Notes: generated by a model from the sequence alone, not told the origin. Positions 36,020 through 45,806 are shown, counted from the stretch's first letter. The stretch: DNA of 64,000 bases from Carnobacterium sp. CP1 (GCF_001483965.1 NZ_CP010796.1:1178001-1242000); one strand, 5' to 3'. Numbers and translations: made by a program.

Positions 36020-36826
36020 ATGGTAAACAATCTTAATCTTTCAAATCGAGTTTCACAGAATTATAGTCTTTTGACAAAAAAGGATAAACAAATTGCAACG
36101 TTTATATTAGAACAACAAGATCAAATTGATCACTGGAATATTAAAGACTTAGCTCGTCTCACGGAAACTTCCAATGCGACAATCACTAGATTTTGCCATA
36201 AACTTGGGTACCGCAGTTTTTCAGAATTCAAAACATTTATCAGTCAAGAATCCATTGTTGCGCCTGCGCCAGTTCACTTAACAGAGAAAATAACCGATTA
36301 TTATACCCAATTGGTTCACTCTTCTTCTCAATTGATCGACCACACAAAAATCGGAGAATTGGTTAATGCCATTCAACAGTCAAATAAAATTTTGATTTGT
36401 GGTTTAGGAAGTTCTGGGTTGAGCGCCATGGAATTAAAATCCCGGTTGACACGTATGGGACTGACCGTTGATGCCATCACGGATCCGCATATGATGTTGA
36501 TGAGTGCTACTTTATTACAAAAAGGCGATTTGCTCATTGGCATTTCTAACTCTGGCGAAACAGATGCTGTTGTTGAAGCCTGTGAAGTTGCTAAAAAGGA
36601 AGCTGCGACTATTTTTGCTATAACCAATCGCAATCACACCAAATTAACCGATATTGCCACCGGTATTTTATTTGCTTCTGATAACCGGACCATTACAGAC
36701 CAACGTTTTATCAATAGTCAGTTGCCTATTCACTTTATTTTAGATATTTTATGTTATGCTTTACTCGAAAATGAGACCTATTTAGCGAAGCACAAAAAAA
36801 CATTAGCTTCCCTAAACTTGGAATAG
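36020..36826 (+). CDS. MurR/RpiR family regulator
   Basis: A 268-residue RpiR-type regulator with HTH_6 (about 1-80; ETSNATITRFCHKLGYRSF) and SIS domain (about 110-240; GLGSSGLSAMELKSRL and ISNSGETDAVVEACEV). Sensed phosphosugar unknown. It has no same-strand metabolic neighbour: the next feature is the fluoride riboswitch. The nanE/PTS unit 5 kb away would be a candidate target, only as a guess. Confidence 0.9.
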   Translation: MVNNLNLSNRVSQNYSLLTKKDKQIATFILEQQDQIDHWNIKDLARLTETSNATITRFCHKLGYRSFSEFKTFISQESIVAPAPVHLTEKITDYYTQLVHSSSQLIDHTKIGELVNAIQQSNKILICGLGSSGLSAMELKSRLTRMGLTVDAITDPHMMLMSATLLQKGDLLIGISNSGETDAVVEACEVAKKEAATIFAITNRNHTKLTDIATGILFASDNRTITDQRFINSQLPIHFILDILCYALLENETYLAKHKKTLASLNLE

Positions 36827-36936
36827 TTTCATCAAACCGTTTTAGTTTCTTGAAAAAGCAGGGGTAAAGCTGCACATCTGCATTCGTTTATTTCTTGAAT
36901 TTTATTTTTTTTCATGCTAATCTTAGTGCAATAAAG

Positions 36937-37000
36937 TAAATAGGCGATGGTGTTCGCCCTTAACTATCATAGTAAGTTTATGATTAATGACGCCTACTTA
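36937..37000 (+). ncRNA. Fluoride riboswitch (crcB motif)
   Basis: TAGGCGATGGTGTTCGCC (from about 36941) followed by CTTAACT and, ~35 bases on, ATGACGCCTAC is the conserved pattern of the fluoride aptamer. GGCGATGGTGTTCGCC forms the hairpin and TAGGCG pairs with CGCCTA. It stands right before a CLC-F gene, the classic target. The 3' aptamer strand is shared with the terminator, so fluoride binding should prevent termination. Confidence 0.95.
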
Positions 37001-37048
37001 AGAAAACGTACGTCCGTATGTTTTTTTAAGTAGGCGTCATTTTTTTTC
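36987..37048 (+). terminator. Riboswitch-controlled terminator before the CLC-F gene
   Basis: ATGACGCCTACTTAA (36987-37001) pairs perfectly with TTAAGTAGGCGTCAT (37026-37040), followed by T8. The left arm includes the aptamer's CGCCTA, so aptamer and terminator are mutually exclusive. Confidence 0.95.
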
Positions 37049-37083
37049 ATTAGAACGAGCTAGCAAGAAAAAGGAGGAAAAAA

Positions 37084-38331
37084 ATGGTAACGAAAGAATT
37101 TTTTTCAAAAAACAGCTTTATAGCAATCGCTGTTTATCTTTTTAAATGGATCAGTATAGCTGGGGTGTTGAGTCTTTTGATCGGCTCTGTTTCAGCTTTC
37201 TTTTTAATAAGCTTGGATTGGGTCACTCAACTACAAACTACTTATACTTGGCTGCTGTACTTATTGCCTTTTGGAGGGGCTTTAATTTCTTTTTTGTATA
37301 AAAAAGTCGGAAAAAATGCTATTCGCGGAAATAATTTGGTTATCGAACAAGCCAATGGAAATGAAGAGAACATTCCTCTTCGGTTGGTTCCTCTAACCTT
37401 GTTTGGAACACTGACCACTCATTTGCTTGGCGGGTCTGCTGGCCGCGAAGGTACCGCTGTTCAAATGGGTGGAGCGTTGGCAGAAGCTATTGGAAAACTG
37501 ATCCGCTTAACTAAATCTGACCGTAAAATCATTGTGATTTGCGGCATCAGCGGTGGATTTAGTGCCGTTTTTGGAACGCCTATAGCGGGCACTGTATTCG
37601 GTTTGGAAGTATTGGCTTTAGGTTTGATTAGACATGAAGCTTTACTGCCCAGCTTTTTTTCGGCTTACTTCGCAAACCTTGTTACTAAAAGTTATGGCGT
37701 GACGCATGCAGTGTATGAAATGGAAGCAGCTCCTGATGCTAGCGCTACTTTATTGGTAAAATTGATTGCGGCAGGAATCGCATTTGGACTTATTGGGTTA
37801 ATTTTTAGCCGCTCAATTGTTTTGATAAAAAAATATTATGCTAAATGGATGCCAAACCCTACTGTTCGAACATTCATTGGCGGATGTGTTATTCTAATTT
37901 TCGTCTGGGTCATCGGCCGCGCTTATCTGGGGTTGAACTTGCCTTTGCTTGCTCAAGCCTTTACCGGTGATTCAGGCCCTTATGATTTTTTAGGAAAATT
38001 GATTTTCACTGTTTTTACACTTGGTACAGGTTACCAAGGTGGAGAAGTTACGCCGTTATTTGTGATTGGTGCTACTTTGGGAAGTTCATTAGCTGTTTTG
38101 CTTCATTTACCGATCAGCTTTTTAGCTGGACTAGGTTTTATAGGTGTTTTTTCAGGAGCTACCAATACGCCGATTGCTTGTTTTATAATGGGGATTGAAT
38201 TATTCGGGTCTGAAAATGCTGTCTATCTATTTTTGATTTGTGTCATCAGCTATCTTTGCTCGGGAAACTCAAGTATTTATGCTTCTCAAAAAGTTGGTAT
38301 AGAAAAAGGCAGCTTATTCTTGGAAGATTAA
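37084..38331 (+). CDS. CLC-F fluoride/proton antiporter
   Basis: A 415-residue CLC-family membrane protein. The sequence RGNNLVIEQ (about 81-89) takes the place of the chloride-selective GSGIP, as in the fluoride-specific CLC-F branch, and GREGT (120-124) carries the gating Glu. About ten helices are seen. It exports fluoride against protons. Placement directly after a fluoride riboswitch makes the assignment firm. AAAAGGAGG ribosome site. Confidence 0.95.
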   Translation: MVTKEFFSKNSFIAIAVYLFKWISIAGVLSLLIGSVSAFFLISLDWVTQLQTTYTWLLYLLPFGGALISFLYKKVGKNAIRGNNLVIEQANGNEENIPLRLVPLTLFGTLTTHLLGGSAGREGTAVQMGGALAEAIGKLIRLTKSDRKIIVICGISGGFSAVFGTPIAGTVFGLEVLALGLIRHEALLPSFFSAYFANLVTKSYGVTHAVYEMEAAPDASATLLVKLIAAGIAFGLIGLIFSRSIVLIKKYYAKWMPNPTVRTFIGGCVILIFVWVIGRAYLGLNLPLLAQAFTGDSGPYDFLGKLIFTVFTLGTGYQGGEVTPLFVIGATLGSSLAVLLHLPISFLAGLGFIGVFSGATNTPIACFIMGIELFGSENAVYLFLICVISYLCSGNSSIYASQKVGIEKGSLFLED

Positions 38332-38367
38332 GCCTCTTTTTTAATTTTATTCATTAATACCTCATTG

Positions 38368-38417
38368 AAAAAAAGTACCGCTCTTCGCTGAATAAACGAA
38401 AAGCAGTACTTTTTTCA
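38368..38417. terminator. Terminator between CLC-F and trkH-like genes
   Basis: AAAAAAGTACCGCT (from 38368) pairs with AGCAGTACTTTTTT (to 38416) with one mismatch. Convergent units on both sides. Confidence 0.85.
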
Positions 38418-38423
38418 ATTTGT

Positions 38424-39869
38424 TTATTTTTTCCAAGTACTTGGAGAAAATAAAATAATCATCGGAAATATTTCCAATCTTCCAGCAATCATCACGAAAG
38501 ACAATAACACTTTTAGCCATCCTGATAATTCTGAAAAATCGCCGGTCAAGCCTAACGTACTAAATCCTAGGCCAATGTTATTAAACGTCGCTACAACTGT
38601 ACCAAAAGCTGTTTCAAAGTCGGAAAAGTCTAGACTAACGATTAATATCAAACTAATAAAGATAACTAAATAAACCAATAAATAGTTTAGTACTCTACGA
38701 AGGATATCGCGATCCACTGTTTTATTATCGTATTGCACAGCAACAATGCGATTGGGATGACGAATCCGTTTAAATTCTGCAAAAGCCGATTTTAACAGCA
38801 AGATAACTCGTGAAATTTTTAGACCACCCGCTGTTGAACCAGCACTTGCTCCGACAAACATCAGTAGTAATAAAATCACTCGTGAAAATAAAGGCCAGTG
38901 TCCAAAATCTACAGTTAAAAAACCTGTTGTAGTGATCACAGAAGAAACTGAAAAAAATACATCTCTAAACATTCTTCCAAATGAATGGTAGGTACTGAAT
39001 AAGTTCAAACAAATCAATAAAAAGGCTGAACCAATAATCATAAAATACCAACGCAATTCTTCACTGCTGAAGGCTTCTTTGACATGTCGGACCAAAATAA
39101 GGTAATAGATGTTGAAGTTGACACCAAATAAAATCATTCCCACACTTAATACTGTCTCGATATAGGCGCTGTCATAAGGTTCTATACTCCCATTACGAAT
39201 GCCAAATCCGCTAGTTCCTGCTGCTCCAAAAGCATGCAGCAATGATTCAAAAAGATTCATTCCGCCAAAAAGCAGCAAGACAACCATTATAGCGGTCATC
39301 GAAAGGTAAATCAGGTACAAAATCCTTGCTGAAGAAGAAAGTTTAGATACTAACTTACCGAAAACAGGACCTGACACTTCTGCTTTCATGATATGAACAG
39401 ATTCCGAACCGATTTGCGGCATGATAGCCAATGCAAAAACAAGGACTCCCATTCCGCCTACAAGTTGAGTGAAACTGCGCCAAAATAACATGGAATGCGA
39501 AAGGGCTTCAACATTTTGAATAACACTTGATCCCGTTGTAGTAAAACCACTGGTAGTTTCAAAAAAAGCATCTATCAGAGAAGGTATGTCGCCGCTGATA
39601 ACGAAAGGGAAAGCACCAAAAAAGGATAATAGAACCCACGATAATGAGACGATCACAAAACCTTCTTTGGCGTAAATCTGCCTTTCCTCTATTTTACTTC
39701 TAGATAACAAATAACCGGTTGCGGTTAAAAATAAAATAGGAATCAGAAAACTTAATTGATATAAACTGTCTTCTCGATAAATAAAACTGACAATTAGAGG
39801 AATGATCATTAAAACAGCTTCTATTCTAAGTATCCCGCCAATAATGTATTTCACCATAGCATTATTCAT
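38424..39869 (-). CDS. TrkH-family potassium uptake channel subunit
   Basis: A 481-residue TrkH/KtrB-superfamily membrane protein with selectivity-filter-like loops (ETTSGFTTTGSSV near 115; GAAGTSGFGIRNGS; SVITTTGFLTVDFG; NNIGLGFSTLG). It pairs with the TrkA-type gating protein encoded just upstream. I start at the ATG 39869, which overlaps the end of trkA by eight bases and has AAGG upstream; a longer in-frame reading to 39911 would overlap it by 50. Confidence 0.93.
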   Translation of the reverse strand: MNNAMVKYIIGGILRIEAVLMIIPLIVSFIYREDSLYQLSFLIPILFLTATGYLLSRSKIEERQIYAKEGFVIVSLSWVLLSFFGAFPFVISGDIPSLIDAFFETTSGFTTTGSSVIQNVEALSHSMLFWRSFTQLVGGMGVLVFALAIMPQIGSESVHIMKAEVSGPVFGKLVSKLSSSARILYLIYLSMTAIMVVLLLFGGMNLFESLLHAFGAAGTSGFGIRNGSIEPYDSAYIETVLSVGMILFGVNFNIYYLILVRHVKEAFSSEELRWYFMIIGSAFLLICLNLFSTYHSFGRMFRDVFFSVSSVITTTGFLTVDFGHWPLFSRVILLLLMFVGASAGSTAGGLKISRVILLLKSAFAEFKRIRHPNRIVAVQYDNKTVDRDILRRVLNYLLVYLVIFISLILIVSLDFSDFETAFGTVVATFNNIGLGFSTLGLTGDFSELSGWLKVLLSFVMIAGRLEIFPMIILFSPSTWKK

Positions 39870-41238
39870 TTTTCTTAACCTTCTTTGATTCCCAGATATC
39901 ATCAATATCATTAAATGTACGCTGTGTACTAACTACTATGACATGATCTTTTGGTTTAATTACATCTTCTCCACTAGCGAAAATGACTTTCTTTTTCCTA
40001 ATGATATAAGCAATCAAAAGATTGTTTTTTGTATTCAATTCATGTAACGGTATGTTAATGATGCGGCTATTTTCCTTTACTCTGAATTGAAGAACTTCAA
40101 CTTGGTCATCGGCCAAACGATAAAGTGCTTCAACATTTGAACCTTGAGAATTTTCTAGTGAACGAACAAAACGAATGATGCTGTTTGCGATAATTCGTTT
40201 TGGTGTCACAATAGACTGTAACCCTACGCTTCCTAAAATTTTCATCAATGAGATGCGGTTGATTTTAGTAATGATTTTTTTCATATCTTTTTTAGCAGCA
40301 TACATGGAATTAATGACATTTTCTTCATCGACACCTGTTAAGCTGATAACTGAATCATACATTTCCATTCGTTCTTCATCTAGGAAGCTTTGATCGGTTC
40401 CATCGCCATTGATCACCACAACTTCTGGAAAATGACTGCTTAATTCAAATGCTTTATCTTCATTTTGCTCAATGACTTTAATATCTAAGTTTGAAGGGGC
40501 TAGTAAGGTTAACAAGTAATAGGTGATCCTGCCGCCTCCAATAATCAAAACTGATTTGATTTTTTCCTTATAAGTCCCAACAGCTTTATAGAACTTGTTC
40601 AAGTGTTTTTGGGCTCCTGTTACATAAATGCGGTCACCCTTCTTTAAAATAGCATCACCAGAAGGAATAAAAGCCGTTTCCCCTCTTAGAACGATCATAA
40701 CCATAATGTTTTTATAGTGATTTTTAAAATCAATTAAACTAATATCAATTAATGAGCTATTTTCACCAATTTCCATTTCTACCATGCTTACTCGACCATT
40801 AACAAAAGATTCGACGCTTAGAGCTGAAGGAAATTTAATCAAATTAGCCATATGCTTAGCAGCTTCTAGTTCCGGATTGATCATCATTGTCAAACCTAGA
40901 CTCTTTTGTACAAAATCCATATGAGAGGAGTATTCTCGGTTCCGGACCCTTAAAATAGTGTTTTTAGCCCCTAACTTCTTGGCTATAATAGACGAAATCA
41001 TATTGATTTCATCTTTTTCTGTAACTGCAATAAATATGTCACATTCAGAAACAGCTGCTTCTATCAGGACATCATAGTTTGCTCCATTGCCAACAATGCC
41101 GATAATATCGGTTTTATTTGTGATTCGATCTAAAATTCTACTATTTGCTTCAATGAGGACCACATCATTTCCTTCTGTGGAAAGTGCAGTACAAAGAAAT
41201 TCTCCAACTTTCCCTCCACCTACAATAACGATTTTCAT
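39862..41238 (-). CDS. trkA: TrkA-family potassium uptake regulator
   Basis: A 458-residue protein with two RCK units. Each has a Rossmann NAD(H) fold (IVGGGKVGEFLCTALSTEG at about 4-22; LIIGGGRITYYLLTLL at about 230) followed by a TrkA-C domain (about 140-215 and 370-450). It gates the TrkH channel in the cytoplasm. First gene of trkA-trkH, translationally coupled. A TTTTGTTTC/GAAACAAAA dyad lies ~70 bases before its start. Confidence 0.94.
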   Translation of the reverse strand: MKIVIVGGGKVGEFLCTALSTEGNDVVLIEANSRILDRITNKTDIIGIVGNGANYDVLIEAAVSECDIFIAVTEKDEINMISSIIAKKLGAKNTILRVRNREYSSHMDFVQKSLGLTMMINPELEAAKHMANLIKFPSALSVESFVNGRVSMVEMEIGENSSLIDISLIDFKNHYKNIMVMIVLRGETAFIPSGDAILKKGDRIYVTGAQKHLNKFYKAVGTYKEKIKSVLIIGGGRITYYLLTLLAPSNLDIKVIEQNEDKAFELSSHFPEVVVINGDGTDQSFLDEERMEMYDSVISLTGVDEENVINSMYAAKKDMKKIITKINRISLMKILGSVGLQSIVTPKRIIANSIIRFVRSLENSQGSNVEALYRLADDQVEVLQFRVKENSRIINIPLHELNTKNNLLIAYIIRKKKVIFASGEDVIKPKDHVIVVSTQRTFNDIDDIWESKKVKKNE

Positions 41239-41597
41239 AGTACCTTGTATCCTCCAAGCTATTTTATATTTATATATATCCTTTTTAAGAATAAAAAATG
41301 TGGTTTTGTTTCCTATTTAAATTGAAACAAAATAGTCACAGAATGCTTTTCAGAAAAACCATTCATGCGCTATATTATCACTCTATAGGTAAACATTCTA
41401 GTCTTAACATAGCTGATGGAGTTTTTTTTCGCAACTATATGATTCTTTTAATAAAAAATGGGCCATCTTTCCTTAATTTATGACTTGTTCAAATAGTTTG
41501 CAACAGTTTTTCTAGATATTTCTTGAAGCTGTCTGCACATTCACTTAAAAAAGACCAAAAAACAATTTAAAAAATCCGTCTCTTTACAACTAAATAA
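41239..41597. other. Intergenic region upstream of trkA
   Basis: No gene seen. It contains a perfect nine-base dyad TTTTGTTTC (41304-41312) / GAAACAAAA (41324-41332) that could be an operator, and the trkA promoter should lie here. No ydaO-type (c-di-AMP) riboswitch pattern was recognised. Confidence 0.45.
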
Positions 41598-41640
41598 ACT
41601 CACAGCTAGAAGTCGGTTTTGACTTCTAGCTGTGAGCTTA
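41598..41640 (-). terminator. Terminator of the nanE operon
   Basis: ACTCACAGCTAGAAGTC (41598-41614) pairs with GACTTCTAGCTGTGAG(C)T (41621 onward). A-rich left flank gives the U tail. Confidence 0.92.
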
Positions 41641-41644
41641 TTTA

Positions 41645-42331
41645 TTAACTGTTCATTTTGTCTACAAATGCTTTTGTGATCAATTGTGGTCTTGTGATAG
41701 CACTTCCGACCACCATTGAATAAACGCCTAATTCTTGGCAACGTTTTGCTTTTTCAGGAGTATCCACATGTCCTTCTGCAATTACCGGAATTTTGACTGT
41801 TTTTAAAATTTCTTTTAGTCTGGCAAAGTCTTCATCAGCGATATTGTGGCCTTCTGATTCTTTTGTATAACCCATCAATGTCGTTGAAACACAATCGAAA
41901 CCTAATTTTTCTGCCTCAACAGCTTCTTCGATTGTTGAAATATCTGCCATCAATAAAACATCTGGATATTTTACACGGATGTTTTGAACAAAATCTGATA
42001 ACTTTTCACCATTGGGACGTTTGCGGCAAGTTGCGTCCAACGCAATCATTTCACAACCCGTTTCCGCTAACTCGTCTATTTCTTTCATTGTTGCGGTAAT
42101 GAAAATTTCTGAATCTTCATAATCGCGTTTTACGATTCCAACGATAGGCAATTTCGTATTTTTCTTGATTTCAATGATATCTTCTTTTGAATTGGCACGG
42201 ATACCGCTAGCGCCGCCTTCTTCAACAGCTACTGCCATGCGGCCCATAATATATGAACTGTGCAATGGTTCGTGTGCTAAAGCTTGACATGAAACGATTA
42301 ATTTTGATTTTACTTGTTTTAACATATTCAT
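41645..42331 (-). CDS. nanE: N-acetylmannosamine-6-phosphate 2-epimerase
   Basis: A 228-residue TIM-barrel NanE. Markers: LIVSCQALAHEPLHSSYIMG, GGASGIRANSKEDI, PIVGIVKRDY, ALDATCRKRP and VIAEGHVDTPEKAKRC. It converts ManNAc-6-phosphate to GlcNAc-6-phosphate in amino-sugar/sialic acid catabolism. Four bases follow the PTS permease gene, so the permease probably supplies ManNAc-6-phosphate. Confidence 0.95.
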   Translation of the reverse strand: MNMLKQVKSKLIVSCQALAHEPLHSSYIMGRMAVAVEEGGASGIRANSKEDIIEIKKNTKLPIVGIVKRDYEDSEIFITATMKEIDELAETGCEMIALDATCRKRPNGEKLSDFVQNIRVKYPDVLLMADISTIEEAVEAEKLGFDCVSTTLMGYTKESEGHNIADEDFARLKEILKTVKIPVIAEGHVDTPEKAKRCQELGVYSMVVGSAITRPQLITKAFVDKMNS

Positions 42332-42335
42332 TTAC

Positions 42336-43874
42336 TTATTCATCTCCTAATAATTCGGTTACTTCATTTTTGATGACCGTCACTTGCGGGCCGTAAATAA
42401 CTTGAACTCCATTTCCTTTGATCACGACGCCTTTGCTGCCGGTTTCCTGCAACTGAGCTTCGTTAACTTTTGTCCCATCCTTAACAGTAACACGTAAACG
42501 AGTAGCACAGTTATCTACATTGACCAAGTTCTCTTCTCCGCCTAAAGCGTTGATGATATTAAGTGCTCGTCCTTCTGGCTTTTCTTTGCTTTCAGCTACT
42601 TCTAGTTTATCTGTCCGTCCAGGCGTTTTGAAATTGAATTTTAAAATCAAGAACTTGAAAGTGAAATAATACAAGAAGAACCAAACGATCCCTATAACGA
42701 TAACATACATCCAATGTGTTTTGGCATTTCCTTGCAAAACTCCAAATAGGATAAAGTCAATAAATCCGCCAGAGAATGTTTGCCCGATGGTAATTTCGAA
42801 AATGTGAGCCATCATAAAGGCTAAGCCATCAAAAAATGCATGTACGACATATAATGGTGGTGCAATAAATAAAAACGAGAACTCAAGCGGTTCAGTGATT
42901 CCTGTTAAAAAAGAAGTTAAAGCTGCAGATAACATCAGCCCGCCGACAACTTTTTTATTTTCAGGTTTAGCGGTTTTGTAAATCGCATAAGCAGCTCCTA
43001 CCAAACCAAACATCATTGTGATGAAACGGCCAGACATGAAACGTGAAGTTCCTTCAAAGAATTGTGTTGTTGAAGGATCGGCCAATTGAGCGAAGAAGAT
43101 ATTTTGTGTTCCTTGAACTAGATGGCCACCAACTTCCAATGTTCCACCTAAAGCGGTTTGCCAGAAAGGCAAGTAGAAAATATGGTGTAGTCCAAAGGGT
43201 CCTAAAAGTCGCAAGATAAAGCCGTAGAAGAAAGTTCCGATGTATCCAGTTGCATTAACGACATCTCCGATACTAAAAATAATTCCTTGGAAGAAAGGCC
43301 AAACAAAGTACATGATCGTACCTAAAATAATGGCTCCTAAAGAAGTGACGATCGGAACAAAACGTGAACCTCCGAAGAAACCGAGATACTGCGGCAATTC
43401 AATTTTATAATAACGGTTATGCAGCCAAGAAGCCATGATTCCTACTACTAAACCACCAAAAACACCAGACTCAAGAGTTTGAATACCTAGTGTAACGCCT
43501 TGACCAACAGCAGCTAAATCTTCCGTAACCAACTGGCCAGTAAGCCCTAGAATAGCATTTGTTGTTGAATGCATTACGAGGTAACCGATCAACGCAGCCA
43601 ACGCAGCTGTACCTTTATCATTACGAGCTAGTCCAATAGCAACACCGACCGCAAAGATGACAGGTAAATTAGCAAAGACGATATTTCCGGCACTGCTCAT
43701 GACTGTAAAAATAGCTTGCAGCCAACTCACATCTAAAACCGGATAAGCACTAACGGTGTTCGGGTTTGATAAAGCGCCACCAATTCCAAGCAACAAACCT
43801 GCTGCTGGTAAGATTGCAATCGGTAACATAAATGATTTTCCAAATTGTTGTGCTTTTTCAAAGAATGTTTTCAT
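42336..43874 (-). CDS. PTS EIICB permease, glucose/amino-sugar family
   Basis: A 512-residue PTS protein: IIC (about 1-400, with LTGITEPLEFSFLFIAPPL) and C-terminal IIB with Cys in VDNCATRLRVTV (about 455). It belongs to the glucose/GlcNAc/maltose superfamily. Operon with nanE points to ManNAc or a related amino sugar as substrate; this is context inference. No IIA domain. Its promoter overlaps a cre-like dyad. Confidence 0.9.
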   Translation of the reverse strand: MKTFFEKAQQFGKSFMLPIAILPAAGLLLGIGGALSNPNTVSAYPVLDVSWLQAIFTVMSSAGNIVFANLPVIFAVGVAIGLARNDKGTAALAALIGYLVMHSTTNAILGLTGQLVTEDLAAVGQGVTLGIQTLESGVFGGLVVGIMASWLHNRYYKIELPQYLGFFGGSRFVPIVTSLGAIILGTIMYFVWPFFQGIIFSIGDVVNATGYIGTFFYGFILRLLGPFGLHHIFYLPFWQTALGGTLEVGGHLVQGTQNIFFAQLADPSTTQFFEGTSRFMSGRFITMMFGLVGAAYAIYKTAKPENKKVVGGLMLSAALTSFLTGITEPLEFSFLFIAPPLYVVHAFFDGLAFMMAHIFEITIGQTFSGGFIDFILFGVLQGNAKTHWMYVIVIGIVWFFLYYFTFKFLILKFNFKTPGRTDKLEVAESKEKPEGRALNIINALGGEENLVNVDNCATRLRVTVKDGTKVNEAQLQETGSKGVVIKGNGVQVIYGPQVTVIKNEVTELLGDE

Positions 43875-43912
43875 TTTTTTCGCTCCTTTAACTTTTTCAT
43901 TTCTGTTGCTTT

Positions 43913-43941
43913 ATTCTACTTCATGAAAATGTTTTCGTCAA
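43913..43941 (-). promoter_or_regulatory. Promoter with cre-like dyad for PTS-nanE
   Basis: On the minus strand TTGACG (43941-43936) and TAGAAT (43918-43913) are 17 bases apart, a strong promoter. Between them lies CGAAAACATTTTCA (43937-43924), differing from the ideal cre TGAAAACGTTTTCA at two bases. A protein bound there would occlude RNA polymerase. CcpA is the obvious candidate; a NanR-type operator is possible. Confidence 0.75.
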
Positions 43942-43975
43942 CACATTTAAAAAGAAAATATTTTCTAAACAAAAA

Positions 43976-44010
43976 AAAGAAAGAAAACAAGCTGTTTTCT
44001 CTCTTTTCTT
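43976..44010 (-). terminator. Terminator after the second OppA-like gene
   Basis: AGAAAACA (43982-43989) pairs with TGTTTTCT (43993-44000), extended by A-rich/T-rich flanks with a U tail on the minus strand. Confidence 0.7.
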
Positions 44011-44029
44011 ATCAAACTTACTTTTCAGT

Positions 44030-45667
44030 TTATTCCTCTATTGAGACTAAGCGATAAGAAACTGTTCGTCCTAACGGCAAAACTAATAAATTTTTAACTT
44101 CAGGCGCCAACAAGTAAGCTTGTGCGCCTTGGTAAATAGGCGTGATCACGGCATCTTGCTCGATCAATAGTTTTTCTAATTCCAACATTTTTTCCCAACG
44201 CTTTAATGGGTCGATGGCTAATGTAGATTTGACCTCATTAATGCCTTGATCGTAGGCTTCACTCACATATCCACTTGTATTTAAACCGCCGGTAGATTGA
44301 TAAATTTCTAAAAAGTTAATAGGGTCTTCATAATCAGGTGTCCAAGTTGAAAAGGCCATATCAAATTCGCCTTGTTCGGTTAAATTCAAACGATTTTTTA
44401 ACGGCACATTTCGCAAACTAATGGATAAACCTGGCAGATTCTGTTCGAATTGTGCTTGTAAAAATTCGCCAGTTTTTTTAGATGCTTCTGTGTCCGATGT
44501 TAATAATTCCAATTGTATTTCTGTCTGTCCCAACTCTTTTTTTGCTGTTTCCCATTCAGCTTGTGCGGCTTCAACATCGTAGGCTAAAAAATCCCCGTTT
44601 TCAGCACGAAAATCTTCATCGGTTTCGGGATTGCTGGCATAACCCGCTGGTATGATTCCATTTAACGGTTGAGAACCATCATTCAAAACAGTATTGGTAA
44701 AGACTTCTTTATCGACTGCTAAAGATAAAGCTCTTCGCAAGTGCACATTTCCAGTGATCTCGCGCTTTTCATTGTATGAAACGTATCCGTATAAAAACTT
44801 TAATTGATCATGATAATCCGGTGAATCTTGGTACTGTTTGGCATATTCATTGGCTAACGTGGTGTATTGAACATCTCCGCTATCAAACAAATTCACGCCG
44901 GTACTGGTTTCTTTAATAACTTCAACATCGATTTGTTCCATTTTAACGTTTTCGGCATCCCAATACTCAGGGTTTTTGGTAAAGGTCCAGTTCAAATTGG
45001 TTCCGTTCCATTTGGAAATGGTAAAAGGTCCATTCGTGACGACTTTATCGCTATGCGTTCCATACTGTTGTCCTTGATCGCCAGCAAAATTTTTATTTTG
45101 CGGGAAAAACGGGGTGCCTGTTAATAATTTTGGCAGATAAGTAATCGGGTTTTCTAAAGTTAACTCCAGTGTTTTTTCATCTACTGCTTTTACCCCTAAT
45201 TCCTCTAAAGCCATTTCTCCATTACGGATAGCTGCAGCATTTTTAAAGATATCCATTTGATTTGAACTAGGTGAACCATTTTCAGGATCAACGACTTTTT
45301 GAAAAGCATAAACAAAGTCTTCTGCTGTAACAGCATCTCCATTTGACCACACAGCCTCTCTCAACTTAAATGTATACGTTTTGCCATCTTCACTTACATC
45401 CGGTTCACTTTCAGCTAATCCTAGCTCGGGATTATTTTTGCCATCAATCCGATACAGCCCTTCAAAAATTTGCCCAATAGCATCAGAACTCGTAACATCG
45501 CTATACAAAGCACTATCTAATGTAGCTAATTCTCCTGTAGCCGTTGCGACCATTTTTTGCGGAACTTCAGCAGTATCTGAACCTGTTGAACTTTCCCCAT
45601 TGCCGCAAGCTGCTAACATAAAAATCCCCATCATCAAAAAACTGGTAACCCTCAACTTCTTTTTCAT
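44030..45667 (-). CDS. OppA-like peptide-binding lipoprotein
   Basis: A 545-residue family 5 binding protein. Lipobox MLAAC gives lipidation at Cys21. Typical segments are VWSNGDAVTAEDFVYAFQKV (near 105), VTNGPFTISKWNG and FSTWTPDYEDPINFLEI. It captures oligopeptides outside the cell. As with the 2749-4404 protein, no permease or ATPase is next to it, so it is likely an orphan receptor for a shared Opp permease. Single-gene unit with its own terminator. Confidence 0.93.
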   Translation of the reverse strand: MKKKLRVTSFLMMGIFMLAACGNGESSTGSDTAEVPQKMVATATGELATLDSALYSDVTSSDAIGQIFEGLYRIDGKNNPELGLAESEPDVSEDGKTYTFKLREAVWSNGDAVTAEDFVYAFQKVVDPENGSPSSNQMDIFKNAAAIRNGEMALEELGVKAVDEKTLELTLENPITYLPKLLTGTPFFPQNKNFAGDQGQQYGTHSDKVVTNGPFTISKWNGTNLNWTFTKNPEYWDAENVKMEQIDVEVIKETSTGVNLFDSGDVQYTTLANEYAKQYQDSPDYHDQLKFLYGYVSYNEKREITGNVHLRRALSLAVDKEVFTNTVLNDGSQPLNGIIPAGYASNPETDEDFRAENGDFLAYDVEAAQAEWETAKKELGQTEIQLELLTSDTEASKKTGEFLQAQFEQNLPGLSISLRNVPLKNRLNLTEQGEFDMAFSTWTPDYEDPINFLEIYQSTGGLNTSGYVSEAYDQGINEVKSTLAIDPLKRWEKMLELEKLLIEQDAVITPIYQGAQAYLLAPEVKNLLVLPLGRTVSYRLVSIEE

Positions 45668-45806
45668 AAAGACCCTCCTTTTATGAGCTTAACATTCCTT
45701 TTTCTAACCTAACAGCATATAGTTTTAGCTTAGCTTTCTAAATTATGACTGTCAATTTTAAAGTACTTACTTTATGAAAGAATTTAGATAAACCAACCGA
45801 CAAAAA

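Noticed and set aside
41304-41332. TTTTGTTTC/GAAACAAAA dyad as terminator
   Set aside because: It lies upstream of trkA with no gene ending there and without a U tail; at most an operator, recorded in the intergenic note.
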